64,000 bases of DNA from Globodera rostochiensis (GCA_018350325.1 JAEVLN010000002.1:2212288-2276287); one strand, 5' to 3'; shown: positions 23,796-35,238, counted from the stretch's first letter. Made by a program: numbers and translations. Notes: generated by a model from the letters alone, not told the origin.

Positions 23796-24467
23796 CCGGA
23801 TTTTTCGTAACTTAACAGAACGCCAAAGATTTATTATTACCAACAATTCGTTCAAACATTAATTCGCTTTTTTCCCCCTTTTTGCTGTCCATGCCCTGAA
23901 TTAATGCCAGAAATATAAAACCTTTTGTTTTTGAGTGTAACGGTTACAACATTTAGGAGAATCCCTGCAAGGAGTTTATGTGGCATTTTACGGGGATAGT
24001 TGAAGATTCCGATGCTCACTGAAGCAAATGAGGGTAAACCTTATTTTGAAAATTTAGGGACCGCCAAAAAGCTATAAAATTAGGCTAAACCTAAGGTTTG
24101 TGAGCCCGGATTATAATTAGATGTGCGCAGTTTATGTTTGACTAATTTGAAAAATGATCGGTTTCTATTGTCAGCCATATTCGTTTGGGGACGAGGATTT
24201 GGAATAGAGGGAATTAGAATTTGTATGTACATTTCTAAAAAAACATAAAATCGGCCTAAAAATGTGTAAATTCTAGATTTTGTATTTGGTGGGAGCACAA
24301 AACCAACACCTCCGATTAATCGCAATCTTTTTCTTTAGATACATAATAAGAAACATAATACAGAGAACATAATTGACGTAGAAAAGAAATGCGATAATAT
24401 TTGATGATCAGATCACTCCTCATCCGTTCGTCGGGTTTGACATCACTTCGCCATTTGTTTATGCCGT

Positions 24468-24970
24468 CTAACGCTTTCCCGCTTTGTTTTGTCCCCCAGC
24501 AGCACTCGCCGGACTCGCGGCTTTCGTAGAAATTGCATAATTCGCGCTATTCACCGGCTACAAAACAAAACAAAAAAAGATTTGTTTTTATTCAAAAACG
24601 CGAATAACAAAATGCTTACATTCTGTTTGACAATATTGCGCCATCCGTTGTCCCGACTGCTCGCATCCTGCCGGTAGCTTGTGCTAACGGTAACACTCAG
24701 CTTGTCGCTATCGCTCTCCTGCTGATAGCCGCTCCCTGCGAGGAGAAATATTATTCTGTTGTTTTCCCGTCGACGCCGGTACAGAATGAAGACAACGACC
24801 GCTAGCAGCAACAGAACTCTGAAAATGGGGGGATAGAGATAAATTAATCGATGAAAAATGAAGAATTTAAAAAGATTAAAGACAAATTTAACTCACATCA
24901 CTACAGAAACACAAATGCAGACGACGAGAAGAGTCGGGAACTCATTGCTTTGCTTGTGCTTGGGAGCCAT
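24468..24970 (-). CDS. Small single-pass membrane protein, unknown
   Basis: Three exons, 24970-24897, 24818-24620 and 24557-24468, join in phase to give 120 residues. The N-terminus MAPKHKQSNEF is short and hydrophilic. A long helix follows, from TLLVVCICVSVV through LLLLAVVVFILY, ending in RRRRENNR, which by the positive-inside rule puts the C-terminus in the cytoplasm. The tail is rich in Ser, Asn and Ala (SVTVSTSYRQDASS) and disordered in appearance. No family recognised. It lies between two copies of a foldback element. Confidence 0.68.
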
Positions 24971-25144
24971 TTTGGTTGATTGTTAAGAACAAAAATGAGA
25001 TGAATGAACCAAAGTCGAACCCTTTATATAGAAAATTTTTTTCAAATTTTCAGTCAAAATGGCTACCGGTCCGATCGCCCCAAGATGGCCGATTCAGTCC
25101 CGTACTGTCCATGACGTGAACACTGCGCGGATCAATCAGCACGG

Positions 25145-25725
25145 AGCACCACGATTGGGCGCGCACGATTGGGCGCGGCACGATTGGGCGCGCACGATTG
25201 GGCGCGCACGATTGGGCGCGGCACGATTGGGCGCGCACGATTGGGCGCGCACGATTGGGCGCGCACGATTGGGCGCGGCACGATTGGGCGCGCACGATTG
25301 GGCGCGCACGATTGGGCGCGCACGATTGGGCGCGCACGATTGGGCGCGCACGATTGGGCGCGGCACGATTGGGCGCCGGCACATTCGGTGCCGGCACGAT
25401 TCGGTGCCCGAAGCAAACCGAACAAATTTGGTATCATACAAAAGCTCTCAGTATGCTGAACCTTTTATCAAGCTAAAGCTAACCGATTCGTCTTTTCAAA
25501 AAAAGGTTATAGGTTTAAAACCTGTAAAAATTGCCATTTTTGTCGTGGTGACGTCGTAACTATCTTTGTTTAAGCCGAATCGCTTAGATTGCCTTTGTAA
25601 GCTTCTTCTTATTACATGCTTTCGAATGATACCAAGAATGTTTAGTTTGGTTGACTTTGAACAAAGTTTTAACGAAAAACTTGTCGGCGCCCAATCGTGC
25701 CGCGCCCAATCGTGCGCGCCCAGTT
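25145..25725. mobile_element. Foldback element, CGATTGGGCGCG family, copy 2
   Basis: About sixteen tandem units of GCACGATTGGGCGC fill 25,150-25,380; the right end at 25,690-25,725 carries GCGCCCAATCGTGCC-type inverted units. The interior from 25,430 to 25,690 is an inverted match to the element at 23,410-23,795. The arm unit has been replaced relative to copy 1 (GGCGCGGCTCAG there). Open frames across the array are repeat translations. Confidence 0.8.
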
Positions 25726-25849
25726 GCGGGGTACCGCAATCAGCACACATTTTCGCGATCATTTTTGGAGGAGTTTTTTTGGGGAAATACGCATTCTTTG
25801 ATCTGGAGTTTGTTGTTGAAATTGTTTTTTTCTAATTTTTGGAGACCTC

Positions 25850-25917
25850 ACTGCCTATTAGAGATCGAACCGATCGAGATTCTCGATCGGTCCTCAAGTC
25901 CGATCTCTACTTCCTAT
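25850..25917. mobile_element. 50-bp palindromic element with near-perfect 9-bp flanks
   Basis: TAGAGATCG opens and CGATCTCT closes the unit at 25859-25908, with CGATCGAGATTCTCGATCG in the middle. It is flanked by ACTGCCTAT (25850-25858) and ACTTCCTAT (25909-25917), eight of nine bases the same. It resembles the elements at 15,070 and 33,644 in having AGAG...CTCT ends. Confidence 0.6.
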
Positions 25918-26278
25918 ATACCTTAGCACATTTTGACCACTCATCTTCAATAAAAATTTATCGAATTTGGCAAAAAAACAATTTTCCGACTCGCAGTTAA
26001 AATGCAAATTTATCGAAAAGTGATTTTTTTGTTCCTGAAAAAAATAGTTTTTTCGAATTTTAGCCGTGTTTTTTGGGAACGAAAAAATCAATTTTAGGAT
26101 AAATTTTTGGAAATTGTAAAAAGCGATTTTCTTTTCGAATCTTTTTTACGAATTTGACCCAAAATTCAAAGAATGCCAAATTTGTTAGGGTAAAACCCGA
26201 CTTGGTGCGCGATTTTCAGAGTCAACACATTTTAATGCTGTACTTACTGCATCGTCCGCAATAACATTCCATAAACGA

Positions 26279-27369
26279 TTACCGTATTTCCTCTATTAGT
26301 AGCCCCGGGGCTTCTATTTTTCAACCCCCCCTCGAGGTGGGGCTACAATTAGAGGGGGGGGGGGGCTTCAAATGGAGTGGGGGCTTCTATTTTTCAGTGT
26401 ATTTTTTAGAAAACCTACTCATATTTAAATTTTGATATTATTTTTGAACCAAGTTAAATTTTTGTAATAACAAAAAAAACACATAACAATAATAAATAAA
26501 GTTGGTAAAATTTACGGGTAATTAATTCGATAGTCCCCCCCCCCTTTTTGAAAAAAGAAATTTAGTGTTCAATGTCGAGATAAACTACTTTCTATAGGTT
26601 TTTCTGGTCGTAGAATCCGAATCCGACCTCCGTTTTGACTAATTCCGAAGACCGACCGGAATTCAAACTTTTTTTTTGAAAATGCCATTGCTCGTTTGCT
26701 TTCTAAGGACTTTTTAGTGTGTATTTCTTTTCAAATGGAAAAAAAATGTCTTTTGAGGTAAAAAGAATATAGGTAAAATGAAAGGCCGCTGGTGGCCCGC
26801 CAACAGCGAGCATGCGGTGATCGGGCTTTTGTTAATAAGGTAGAAATTCCAAAATGGCATTTTCAAAAAAAAGTTTGAATTCCGGTCCACGCTTCGGAAT
26901 TGGTCGAAACGGAGGTCAGATTCGGAACGTAGGAATTCGAACACGCAAGTTATGCCGAAATATAAACTTTTCAAGCCAGCCACAGCTTGCCTTAAATCTC
27001 ACCTCTTCGTCACTCTTTTTTGATTAATAAACACTTAATTTTAGTACCTAAATGGTAATGTCGAAAAATAGAAACTTAGGTAGGTAGGTACCTACTTGAT
27101 AATTTTAAAGATAATTTTAAAAGCTCACGGCTTGGGGAGGCAAAATGGAGGAGGGCTACAAATGGAGGGTGGCTTCAAATGGAGGAGGGTGGGGGCTTCT
27201 ATTTTTCAATCACCCTCAAGGGGGGGCTACAATTAGAGGGGGGGGGGGGCTTCAAATGGAGGGGGGGGGGGTTCTATTTTTCAATCACCCTCGAGGGGGG
27301 GCTACAATTAGAGGGGAGGGGGGGGGCTTCAAATAGAGGGGGGGCTACTAATAGAGGAAATACGGTATT
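26279..27369. mobile_element. 1.09-kb foldback element with G-rich arms
   Basis: The left end TACCGTATTTCCTCTATTAG and the right end CTAATAGAGGAAATACGGTA are perfect inverted copies. Next to each end lie G-rich repeats with GGGGCTACAATTAGAGG and GGGGCTTCTATTTTTCAA. A second inverted pair sits inside: 26,600-26,690 against 26,850-26,945 (AATTCCGAAGACCGACCGGAATTC against GAATTCCGGTCCACGCTTCGGAATT). TA at each end fits a TA target. No transposase seen. Confidence 0.85.
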
Positions 27370-28347
27370 AGACAATTTTTACAAATAAAAATTCGTTAAT
27401 TTTCCATTTAAAAAAATGTTTTTTTTGCTTTGGCCCATTGCTCCGCCGCTTTTTATCTCTTGCATTTTCTGTTAATGTTATAATTATTTATTATTTACTC
27501 TCGAAGACACGACTTTACCTCCTCCTCCTTTTTTACGGGTTGACTCTGAATTGTGAGAACAAAGAAATTTTGACGGAGACGCGATAATCGTAGCGCCCCA
27601 CCAAACACAAAAACCATTCAATAAACAGAGAGTTGTTTGTGTGAGGGTCAAAAATATGATTTAGGCAAAACAAAACGCCTCAATTTGGCACTGATTAGGA
27701 GACGCGGGGACACCTGTCAAGTGATTGAAGACCCCCCCCCCCCTTTTTGAATGAAAGGCGCTCTCATTGTCCTATTGTTTTTAAACAGTGATTTAATATT
27801 TTAAATTAGAGAGATTAAAAGAACATTCTGCCCATATTTATAGCTCATTTGTCAGTGTTTCTGTGCTCCAAAATTTAATAAATGTTCAGTGGGTGGCCCT
27901 GATTGGGCTTTTGGACGGTCTCGGGCAATTTTACGGTCCGGGTAACCGAACTGAATCGACCGACGTTTGTTTCATGAAAAAGCAATATTTTTTTTTCAAT
28001 TATTTTTGAAATAAATTGGTACCTAAAATGATCTGAATAAATCGAAACGCTAAAAGAAAGTTACTGCGTATTTATTTTCGTTTAAAATTACCAAAATTTC
28101 GGAACAAATCGACGCATTACGGATTTTCTGGTTTTTGGTTTACGGTCCGGTTCGGTTCGGTCGGAGAACCGCCAACCCTAAAATCCCCGAATGTGCGGAC
28201 ATCATCGACGACAATTGGATTGATTTTATTCATGATATTGTGGTAGTTTTTAGAAGTTAAAACTTGATTCTTGATCCAAATGATTTATTAACTTTTGACA
28301 TTTAGAATATTTGTGATCTTTTACTTTTGCCTTCAATTCCCTCACAT
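27370..28347. other. Intergenic DNA with degenerate repeat
   Basis: No gene supported. A C run lies near 27733. From about 27,895 to 28,180, GGTCCGGGTAACCGAACTGA and GGTCCGGTTCGGTTCGG units flank AT-rich sequence and end in GCCAACCCTA, again like a small foldback element. Confidence 0.5.
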
Positions 28348-29350
28348 ATGTCAGAAACGGATAAAGCGTAAGTCATTGGTGATCGATCATTGAAACACTT
28401 TTTGGATTTGTTTTAATTCGGAACGGTAAATTCAAAAACCCGTCCATAGGAAGCCAAGTGCCGGTCTTTCCGACCTGCTGGACCGTACCAAGAAGTACGC
28501 CGATGTTCGTGAAAAGGTTGACAAGGAATATGGCCAGTTGACGAACACTCTGTCCGAAACATTGGCGCTGGAAGAACGTGCCGAGTTGGAGGTGAAGGCC
28601 AACTTCGAGTCGCTCCAGCAGGCCATCCAGGAGCGCAACGGGGCGGTGGAGGCGTTGTCCCGCGTAGTTCTGTTCCGCACTGACGTCAACAAGCGCGAGA
28701 AAGAGCTGCTGGCGGCAATGGCTGCCGTCATTCTGGAGAAAGGGTTTGTGAGCAGTGACAGCGCCGTTGAGTTCGGCTCCTGGTTGATGATCACTGATCA
28801 GCAGGGCTCCTGGTTGATCAGCAGGGCTCCTGGTTGCAGCAGGGCTTCTGGTTGATCAGCAGGGCTCCTGGTTGATGATCTCTGATCAGCAGAACTCCTG
28901 GTTGATGATCACTGATCAGCAGAACTCCTGGTTCGTGATTACTGATCGCAGGGCTCTTAATCAGTGATCCTGATCAGCAGGACTCCTGGTTGATGATCTC
29001 TGATCAGCAGGATTCTTGGTTGATGATCAATCAGCAAAACTCCTTGGACCAAAACATTTGATATGTAAAATACAATTATTTTGTTTTTCAAAATTTTCAA
29101 TAATAAGCATAATTTCTTTAGAAAATCCAAATTATTGTCCGGCGACGTCTCCGACACTATCCCTACACCAAAAGATGTAGAACAACAACAGGCGATTGAA
29201 AAAGAGTCGGAAAATGAGGAAGAAGGGTAAATGAGGGCATATTTGATACAATTATTTTCAATAAAATTTTAACAAACGTTTAGCGAAACAAAAGTGGAAG
29301 AAGAACAATCGGACGAGAAAGAAAAGGGGTCGGATGAGGAAGTGGCTTAA
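28348..29350 (+). CDS. Small coiled-coil protein with acidic tail
   Basis: Four exons: 28348-28367, 28450-28743, 29122-29226 and 29284-29350, in phase, giving 161 residues. The first 110 residues are helical and heptad-like, for example LSDLLDRTKKYADVREKVDK, then TLALEERAELEVKANFESLQQ. The C-terminal 50 residues are very acidic (KESENEEEG, then VEEEQSDEKEKGSDEEVA). No signal peptide, so probably cytosolic or nuclear. I do not recognise the family. The exon 2 donor is GTTTGTG, and intron 2 contains a minisatellite. It lies about 600 bp upstream of DIM1 on the same strand. Confidence 0.72.
28784..29040. repeat. Intronic minisatellite, TGATCAGCAGGGCTCCTGGT unit
   Basis: About nine imperfect units of 18 to 32 bp share GATCAGCAG and CTCCTGGTTGATGATC. 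They lie in intron 2 of the coiled-coil gene. The frame from exon 2 reads into the first copies before a stop. Confidence 0.9.
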
Positions 29351-29967
29351 TTGGACATTTTCATTAATTTCAATATCAAATATGATTAAATTGCCTAAAC
29401 TTTCTGCCTTTTGTCGTTGCTACCAAATAAACAATTTCAACCGGACTCAAATTTGAAACCATCCTTAACCCCGGATCCGGTCTGGAAAAAGTGCCAAAAA
29501 AAGATGCCAAAGGCTTACAAGCATTTTCATGGCTTAACTTCTCTGTTCATAACACAATCGTGCTTTGGAGACATTGTGTCTAACATTATGTACAATGTCT
29601 GCCGCATCATAGGAGTCATCTGATTTACATGTTTAAACATTGCACTGCCAAACATTTCGCCAATGTTTTTAGCGATGTATGACAAAAAATCCTAATTAGC
29701 CAAAATCGGACAAAACTCAAAAAAAAACGGGGATCTGAATCCCGGCACGGCAAATCCCGGGTCCCTGGATTCCGATACTGCCGGCCACTAGCTAGTTCTT
29801 TGTAATAATGGACAAACAAAATCCTCACAAAATCCAATTGAAATCTAACAATTGCAATAGGAAAAAGACAATTTAAGTGTTTTTAAACTAAAATGTTTGT
29901 CTGGGAACGCTTTCCGTATTTAGATTTTGACAAGCACTCAGCTTAATCACTCATTTTATTGTCCAAA

Positions 29968-31086
29968 ATGTCTTACATGCTCCCACATTTGCACAATGGC
30001 TGGCAAGTTGACCAGGTTACCAATTTTATAGTCTAAAATTTCATATACGCAATTAAATTTCAGGCCATTTTGGCTGAAGAAGATCGCGTCGTGCTAATCC
30101 GGTTTGGGCACGATTGGGACCCAAGTTGCATGCGAATGGACGAAGTTTGTGCAATTGTCCAAAATTTTAAAAATTGCGGGAGATGGTGGCATTTTTTTGG
30201 AATTTGGGCCGCCGGAGGGTGGCACAATGGTTTATTTGCCCCCGCAATTTTTCCCGGATTTTGCGAAGCCGGTGAACATTTTCTCCCTCCATTTTCAGAC
30301 TCTCTACAAAATTACGAACAGAATCAAAAACTTTGCCGTCATTTATCTGGTCGACATCAGCGAGGTTTGATGACATTTTGAGAAATTCTGCAAAAAAAAC
30401 TTTCGATTTTCAGGTGCCCGACTTTAACAAAATGTACGAACTGTACGACCCGGTCACTGTGATGTTTTTCTTCAGGTTCATTCTCTTTTTTGTTGTTGTT
30501 TTGGATTGGAATTCCAAATGTTTTTAACGAAACGCCTTTGGGTCCCCCCATTTTTCTTAAACGAAAAAATTGCCCATTTTTTTTTAAACTTTTGTCGTTG
30601 AAAGCATTTTGATGGACTCCGACGGATTTGACTTTTTTTGTGTCAGTAAAACGTGCCTTTTTTCGATTGAAGACCTTTGGATTGGTTTCACAGATTTTGC
30701 AAAATTTTAACAAGTGCTGTCGGCGGGATTCCGAATCTCGGCTTTTTGGGGAGGCGCCGGGATTCAAACCGGGGGATTCCTGCCCCGTTCATTTTTTTAA
30801 ATCTCGTTTTTCCAATTCGCTGTCACAAATTTTTTGTTTGTTTGCACAGAAACAAGCACATAATGATCGATTTGGGCACCGGTAACAACAACAAAATCAA
30901 TTGGCCAATGCACGACGGCCAAGAGTTGACCGACATCATCGAGACGGTGTACAGAGGCGCACGGAAAGGCAGGGGGTAGGCGTAAAATTTGCAATTAAAT
31001 AATATTTTGAATTCAAAAAACCCCCCAATCAATTGTTTAGTTTGGTGATCTCGCCGAAAGATTACTCCACCAAATACAAATACTGA
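29968..31086 (+). CDS. TXNL4A: DIM1 / TXNL4A, U5 snRNP thioredoxin-like protein
   Basis: Six exons: 29968-30015, 30064-30144, 30299-30364, 30414-30475, 30850-30975 and 31041-31086. The 142-residue product is near-identical to the strongly conserved DIM1 family: MSYMLPHLHNGWQVDQ at the start, VVLIRFGHDWDPSCMRMDE, KNFAVIYLVDISEVPDFNKM, VMFFFRNKHIMIDLGTGNNN and a C-terminus of SPKDYSTKYKY. The family adopts a thioredoxin fold without redox activity and is an essential part of the U5 and U4/U6.U5 particles of the spliceosome. Length matches the family. The donor GTTTGT after exon 2 (MDE) was chosen because read-through destroys the match. Confidence 0.97.
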
Positions 31087-31526
31087 GCGATGTGCGGCAG
31101 AGGGGAATTGGACATTTGCGATCGATTTGATGGAATTCTCTGTGTGTTTTGATTTTTTTGCGCTTGCAAACACCGAAAATGGTATTATTTTGTTGTTGTA
31201 AAATCAAAATTTAACCATTGAAATGGACTGAAAAACAGTTAAGCATTTTAACAAAAATCCATTTTTCTGTGAAGGTCCACAATTTTTTTATTCAAAAAAA
31301 GTTTGTTTCACAATTTAATGGTTGAATGTCTCCGTTTTGTGGACAACCCTATTTCGTATATAATTTGGTGTTGGGTTTTGCGCCCCTTTTCCTCGCACAT
31401 TTTTTTTGTTACAATAAATTTGAGAAGTTTTGATATTGTTTTTGGCATTTTTTATTTGGTTTCAGACCAACACATTTATTATATAACTTTTTATTGTTTT
31501 TTCTAATGGAATTTTTCCATTTTTCG

Positions 31527-32395
31527 ATGTGTGACCGTTTGACACAAATCCAAGATTTGGTCAATGAGTTGGCCAATCACATGTGCAACTCGGTCGGTGT
31601 TCTGCAGGCGAGCGCAGGCCCTTGCGAGTTTGGCAATGCGTCGGAGGTGCGACAAAAAAAAAATAAAAATGCATTTCGAATCATTTGAACAAAATTGTTT
31701 TTTGTAAAACGCCCATTTTTCGCGCAAATTCGTTGTCCCTTAAGGGGTTTTTCGATTCTACGAACCAAAGGCTATGAGATTTTTAAATTGGAATTAATTC
31801 TTAAAAAACTCTTTTTTCCGCGCTACAGGAATTGAAGCAGGAGCCCAACTGCCGCCTGTTCGCCCAACAAATTGCGCGGACTTCCAAAGACATCGAAATT
31901 TTGATTGATTCTTTGCCCGCCGACGAACAATCGGCACGAAACATTTCATTTTCACAAAAATTGCGCATATTTTCTGGGAGTTTCGAATCCCGATAATTTC
32001 GTCATGGTTTTTTTGGGAGAAAATTTCCCAGTTATGGCCTGACATTTAGGCGGCTCAAAATGTGTTCGGGAAACGGAATTACCGAAAATTTCGGACAATA
32101 ATTTCGTTTATTTTGAATAATTATGGCAATTATGAAAATGTGTTCAGCTGTCAGTGGAGGAGCACGAGAAGGCACTGTTGGAGTTGGACGATGAACGTGC
32201 GCGAGCGGCAAAAGTGAGGAAATTTTGAAATAACAAAAAAAAGCCTTTTTTAATTTAAAATTAAATTCACTTTAAAAACAAAAGGAACTCGAACAAGCGG
32301 TGGAACGAGCGGAGAGTCTGACCGACAAATTGGGCGAACTTTTGTCTCGCATTGCGCGCCTTCAGATGGTTTCCCGGCCAAGTGCAAAATGCTGA
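31527..32395 (+). CDS. MED21: Mediator subunit 21
   Basis: Exons: 31527-31646, 31829 to about 31935, 32148-32213 and 32285-32395. The N-terminus [20 protein letters not shown] and VGVLQ match the MED21/SRB7 start. Exon 2 reads [20 protein letters not shown], the family's best-conserved core, and exons 3-4 supply the C-terminal coiled coil ([15 protein letters not shown], then [19 protein letters not shown]). MED21 pairs with MED7 in the middle module that links activators to RNA polymerase II. The length of about 135 residues fits. Exon 2 has no GT donor between the conserved DSLP and a stop at the expected phase, so its 3' border is unclear. It starts 440 bp after DIM1 on the same strand. 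Confidence 0.93.
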
Positions 32396-32732
32396 AAGCC
32401 GCCCCATTTTATGGGGAGAGAGCCGACATTTCCTTTTTTTGTGATCGCTGTCTGTACTGATCCAACCCTTTGATCAGCTTCTTCTTTCTGATCCCGAGTT
32501 TTGGTTAAGAAAATTGGTCAAGATTTTTTTAAACTACAAATAAAATTTTCGTAAATCGCAATTTAAATGAAGTATTTAAAAAATAGACCGTTAATAATAT
32601 TAACGGATTATCAATTATAAGGAACGGATTTTTAGTTGCTAAAAAGCTCCGTTTAGGTACCTGTTGATAGTTCTAAAGTGCAAATGAGTTACATTCTCTA
32701 ATAATAATATAAATAATGATTAAATTCATTGA

Positions 32733-32942
32733 TTAGTTTCGTTCGTTCCACTGTTGAAAACGCGGATGTTGACGAAGGTAGGCATAGAGTCCAATTGCGG
32801 CGAGGATCAGAAACATTTTGTGACGCAAAAAGTCGCCAAACATGCCGAGAGTGCCCTTCAAAATGAAGACGGTTGCGCAGGCGCTCAAAACAATCGTCAA
32901 AAAAGCGACCAATTCTCGAAAAATTCTTGCAGTTGACAACAT
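32733..32942 (-). CDS. Small two-helix membrane protein, unknown
   Basis: A 69-codon single exon. MLSTARIFRELVAFLTIVLSA begins the first hydrophobic helix; FLRHKMFLILAAIGLYAYL is the second; the end HPRFQQWNERN is polar. It could be a membrane subunit of an organelle complex. The family is not recognised, and a missed upstream exon is possible because the upstream sequence to 33,000 remains GC-rich. Confidence 0.55.
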   Translation of the reverse strand: MLSTARIFRELVAFLTIVLSACATVFILKGTLGMFGDFLRHKMFLILAAIGLYAYLRQHPRFQQWNERN

Positions 32943-33030
32943 CCTTTCCTGCCTACGACGACGCCTGCGGACGGGAAATTCGTGGCGTTTTTGTAGATGA
33001 TCTTTAAAGTGGCAGAAAACAAATGTTTAT

Positions 33031-33953
33031 TCAAAACAGTCTTTTACCCCCCGGGGGATGACTTTGCTGTACATGTTGATGTTGTTGTTTCTGCTGCACT
33101 GCTTCAGTTTGGTGTTCCCCTCCGTTGAACACCTTCAGCCATAATTGTATCACCAATTGCATCATTTCACTTGGCAACGACTTTTGTGTCAAAACGGCAT
33201 GAATGGCATCTTTGGCCAGTCCGGCGCTCATTTTGTTCTCCACCACCCCAAGAAAATTGATTAACGTAACAAATTGTTGTAATAACTTTTTCGAATGTTC
33301 GTTTGCTTGCGGCAAAATGCCCTCCGCAACAGCGCTTTGTAATCCGTCAAATACGGTAATTTTTTTCGTATCAATTTCCCACTGTTTCAAATCCGCCACC
33401 ATTTGTTGGCCATCCGTTTGGCATGCCAATGTCACCGTGCCAACAATTTTAGGGCCATCGACCGAAAGTTGTTGGCCTTTTAGCAATGATTTACAGCCAC
33501 GCTTCACTTCTTCTTCAACCACAAGAGGCGCGTCATTCAAATCGTTTTTCGAGTTTTGTGCCAACATTTGGCATTCCGTCACGAGCATTGACTTTAGAAG
33601 CGATCTTTTGAAAACCAAAAATATATATAATTTAAATCAGATAGAGCCCGGACTTGAGCTTCGAGCGAGACTCGAGACGAGATTCTCGAAAATCTCGGGT
33701 CTCGAAAATTCAGTTTTATTCGAGACGAGATCTCGGTGTCGAGATTCCTCGAGCATCTCGTCGAGATTTTGCCTCGAGATCTCGTCTCATTCCGGGCTCT
33801 AATACCAAATTTCCCCACTAACTCCAATTTCACGGACCAATCGCCATTCTTTGCACTTTTTTGTTCGGTTAAGGACTTTTCTTCAGCGGATTGTCGAATG
33901 AGCCCAAGGGAAATGAATAATATAATTGTCCGGCAAAAATAATTGAATTTCAT
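33031..33953 (-). CDS. Secreted helical protein of unknown function
   Basis: Two exons, 33953-33823 and 33604-33031, join in phase through a GTTAGT donor to give 234 residues. The first exon encodes a signal peptide (MKFNYFCRTIILFISLGLI). The mature chain is mainly alpha-helical in look (LLKSMLVTECQMLAQ, AVAEGILPQANEHSKKLLQQF) with three cysteines, and ends in a Gln/His-rich tail QQKQQHQHVQQS. No known domain. The intron is almost entirely a 158-bp palindromic element (33,644-33,801). If that element were read as exon, the frame gives only repeated Arg/Ser, so splicing it out is favoured. Confidence 0.75.
33644..33801. mobile_element. 158-bp palindromic element filling an intron
   Basis: TAGAGCCCGGA opens and TCCGGGCTCTA closes the element, with CTCGAGA, GAGACGAGAT and ATCTCGTC units between, so that most of it can fold on itself. 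Same style as the element at 15,070-15,565. It occupies most of the intron of the secreted gene at 33,031-33,953. Confidence 0.85.
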
Positions 33954-34005
33954 TTATTTTTTAATAAATATATTTTTAATGTGCATAGACATAATTTTCT
34001 TATAA

Positions 34006-35072
34006 TTAAAATTTGTTTACGTCCATTATAAATGACGTGGCATTTTTGGGGGGCCGAAAGCCAAGCGCAAACGGAAAAGCGCATTTTTCTAATCGAAGCA
34101 ATTGTATTGAATATATAATCGATTAATCAAATGTTGTGCAAAATTTTTGAAAACAAAATCGAGAAAATTTGTTACCAAAAGGATCCAACGAATCATTTTT
34201 TTCGGGACAAACGTCGAGCATTGTTTGGTTGGAGATGTGAATGCCCTGCAATTGAGCCTCATTTGACAACTCCAGTATATAAGTTGCCATTGTGAATGCC
34301 GCTGGCTCGATGTTTGCCTTCTAAATTAAAAATAATTTATCCAATTCATCATATTTTACATGCAAAAAGTAAAAATAAAATTTGCTGTACCTAAACCCTA
34401 AAAATAAAATTTGCTGTATCTAAACCCTATAAACTAAACAGCTCAAATTTTTCTCGTTATTTGAAACCATTTAAAAAATCTTTTATCATAAAATTTAAAA
34501 GAAAAAAACACCCTATTTTGACCCTTTGATGCCACAAAAATGCCTATTTTGACCCCTTGTGATTTATTACCATTTCGTGGTGGGTGTCGGCTATCATCGT
34601 TTCAAGCAGCCGATTGGTTGAGCAGTTGCTAAACTCGCCATAGGAAACATTGTCAGTCACATCATTGAAGCTTGGCATAAAACGCTCCTGTAAATTCAGA
34701 TTTTAACAATATTACTTATTGTTTTTATAATCTATATTTAAATCCAAGATTTTGTATAAAAAAACAAATTGATTAAAATTATTTTAATTTTTCTAACTTA
34801 ATTCTATCGCATGTTATTTGTAATAATATTTACATCAAAATTTGCCAAAAGGTAAATAGCCGCGGCGGCAACCAGTAAGCGCAATTGGTTTGTGCCAATT
34901 GTTTTTGATGTTTTGGCCATATACACATCAAATAATTTGACCGAATTATGAACTGCCTCGTTTTCAAGGAAAATTGCATGGCGACTTCGATCATCCATTC
35001 GACCACATTAGATCGAACACTTGGATTGCACATAAAGTGCCGATCAAATGCGGGGGATGACTCAAAATAAAC
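34006..35072 (-). pseudogene. Cyclin-like gene with a one-base frameshift
   Basis: Exons at 35072-34834, 34687-34571, 34320-34176 and 34088-34006 read as a divergent A/B-type cyclin. Exon 1 gives VRSNVVEWMIEVAMQF, then LENEAVHNSVKLFDVYMAK and LRLLVAAAAIYLLA, equivalent to the MRxxLxxWLxEV cyclin box. Exon 2 gives RFMPSFNDVTDNVSYGEF, like the PS-DFVYITDNAY region. Exon 3 gives ATYILELS of the second cyclin fold. The other joins keep phase, but exon 1 is 239 bases where 240 is needed: the frame changes between MQF and LENE near 34,970, beside a TTTTCC run. No upstream exon with a start was identified. It is either an assembly error in a real gene or a recent pseudogene. Confidence 0.65.
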
Positions 35073-35238
35073 CTGCAATCAAAAAAATTGTACACCTTTG
35101 AAGCTCGTGCCCAGGGAGGCCGGCCAATTTGCCCTGCTCATAGTTGCGCATATTTTGATGGTCCTTTTTGGTGCATATCGATCCGATACCCGACTATAAA
35201 AACCCGGGCCTGGTCATAACATTATCTTGGCAACTTAC

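Noticed and set aside
25050..25559. Frames reading RARPIVRAQSC or GAHDWARTIGR over 25.1-25.5 kb
   Set aside because: Translation of a tandem GCACGATTGGGCGC array; open in five frames.
30720..30790. tRNA-like GGGATTCAAACCGGGGGATTCC in DIM1 intron
   Set aside because: No cloverleaf could be drawn: no acceptor or anticodon stem at the right distance.
29968..32395. DIM1-MED21 operon
   Set aside because: Same strand and 440 bp apart, which would be possible in nematodes, but the sequence alone shows no trans-splice evidence, so it is not claimed.
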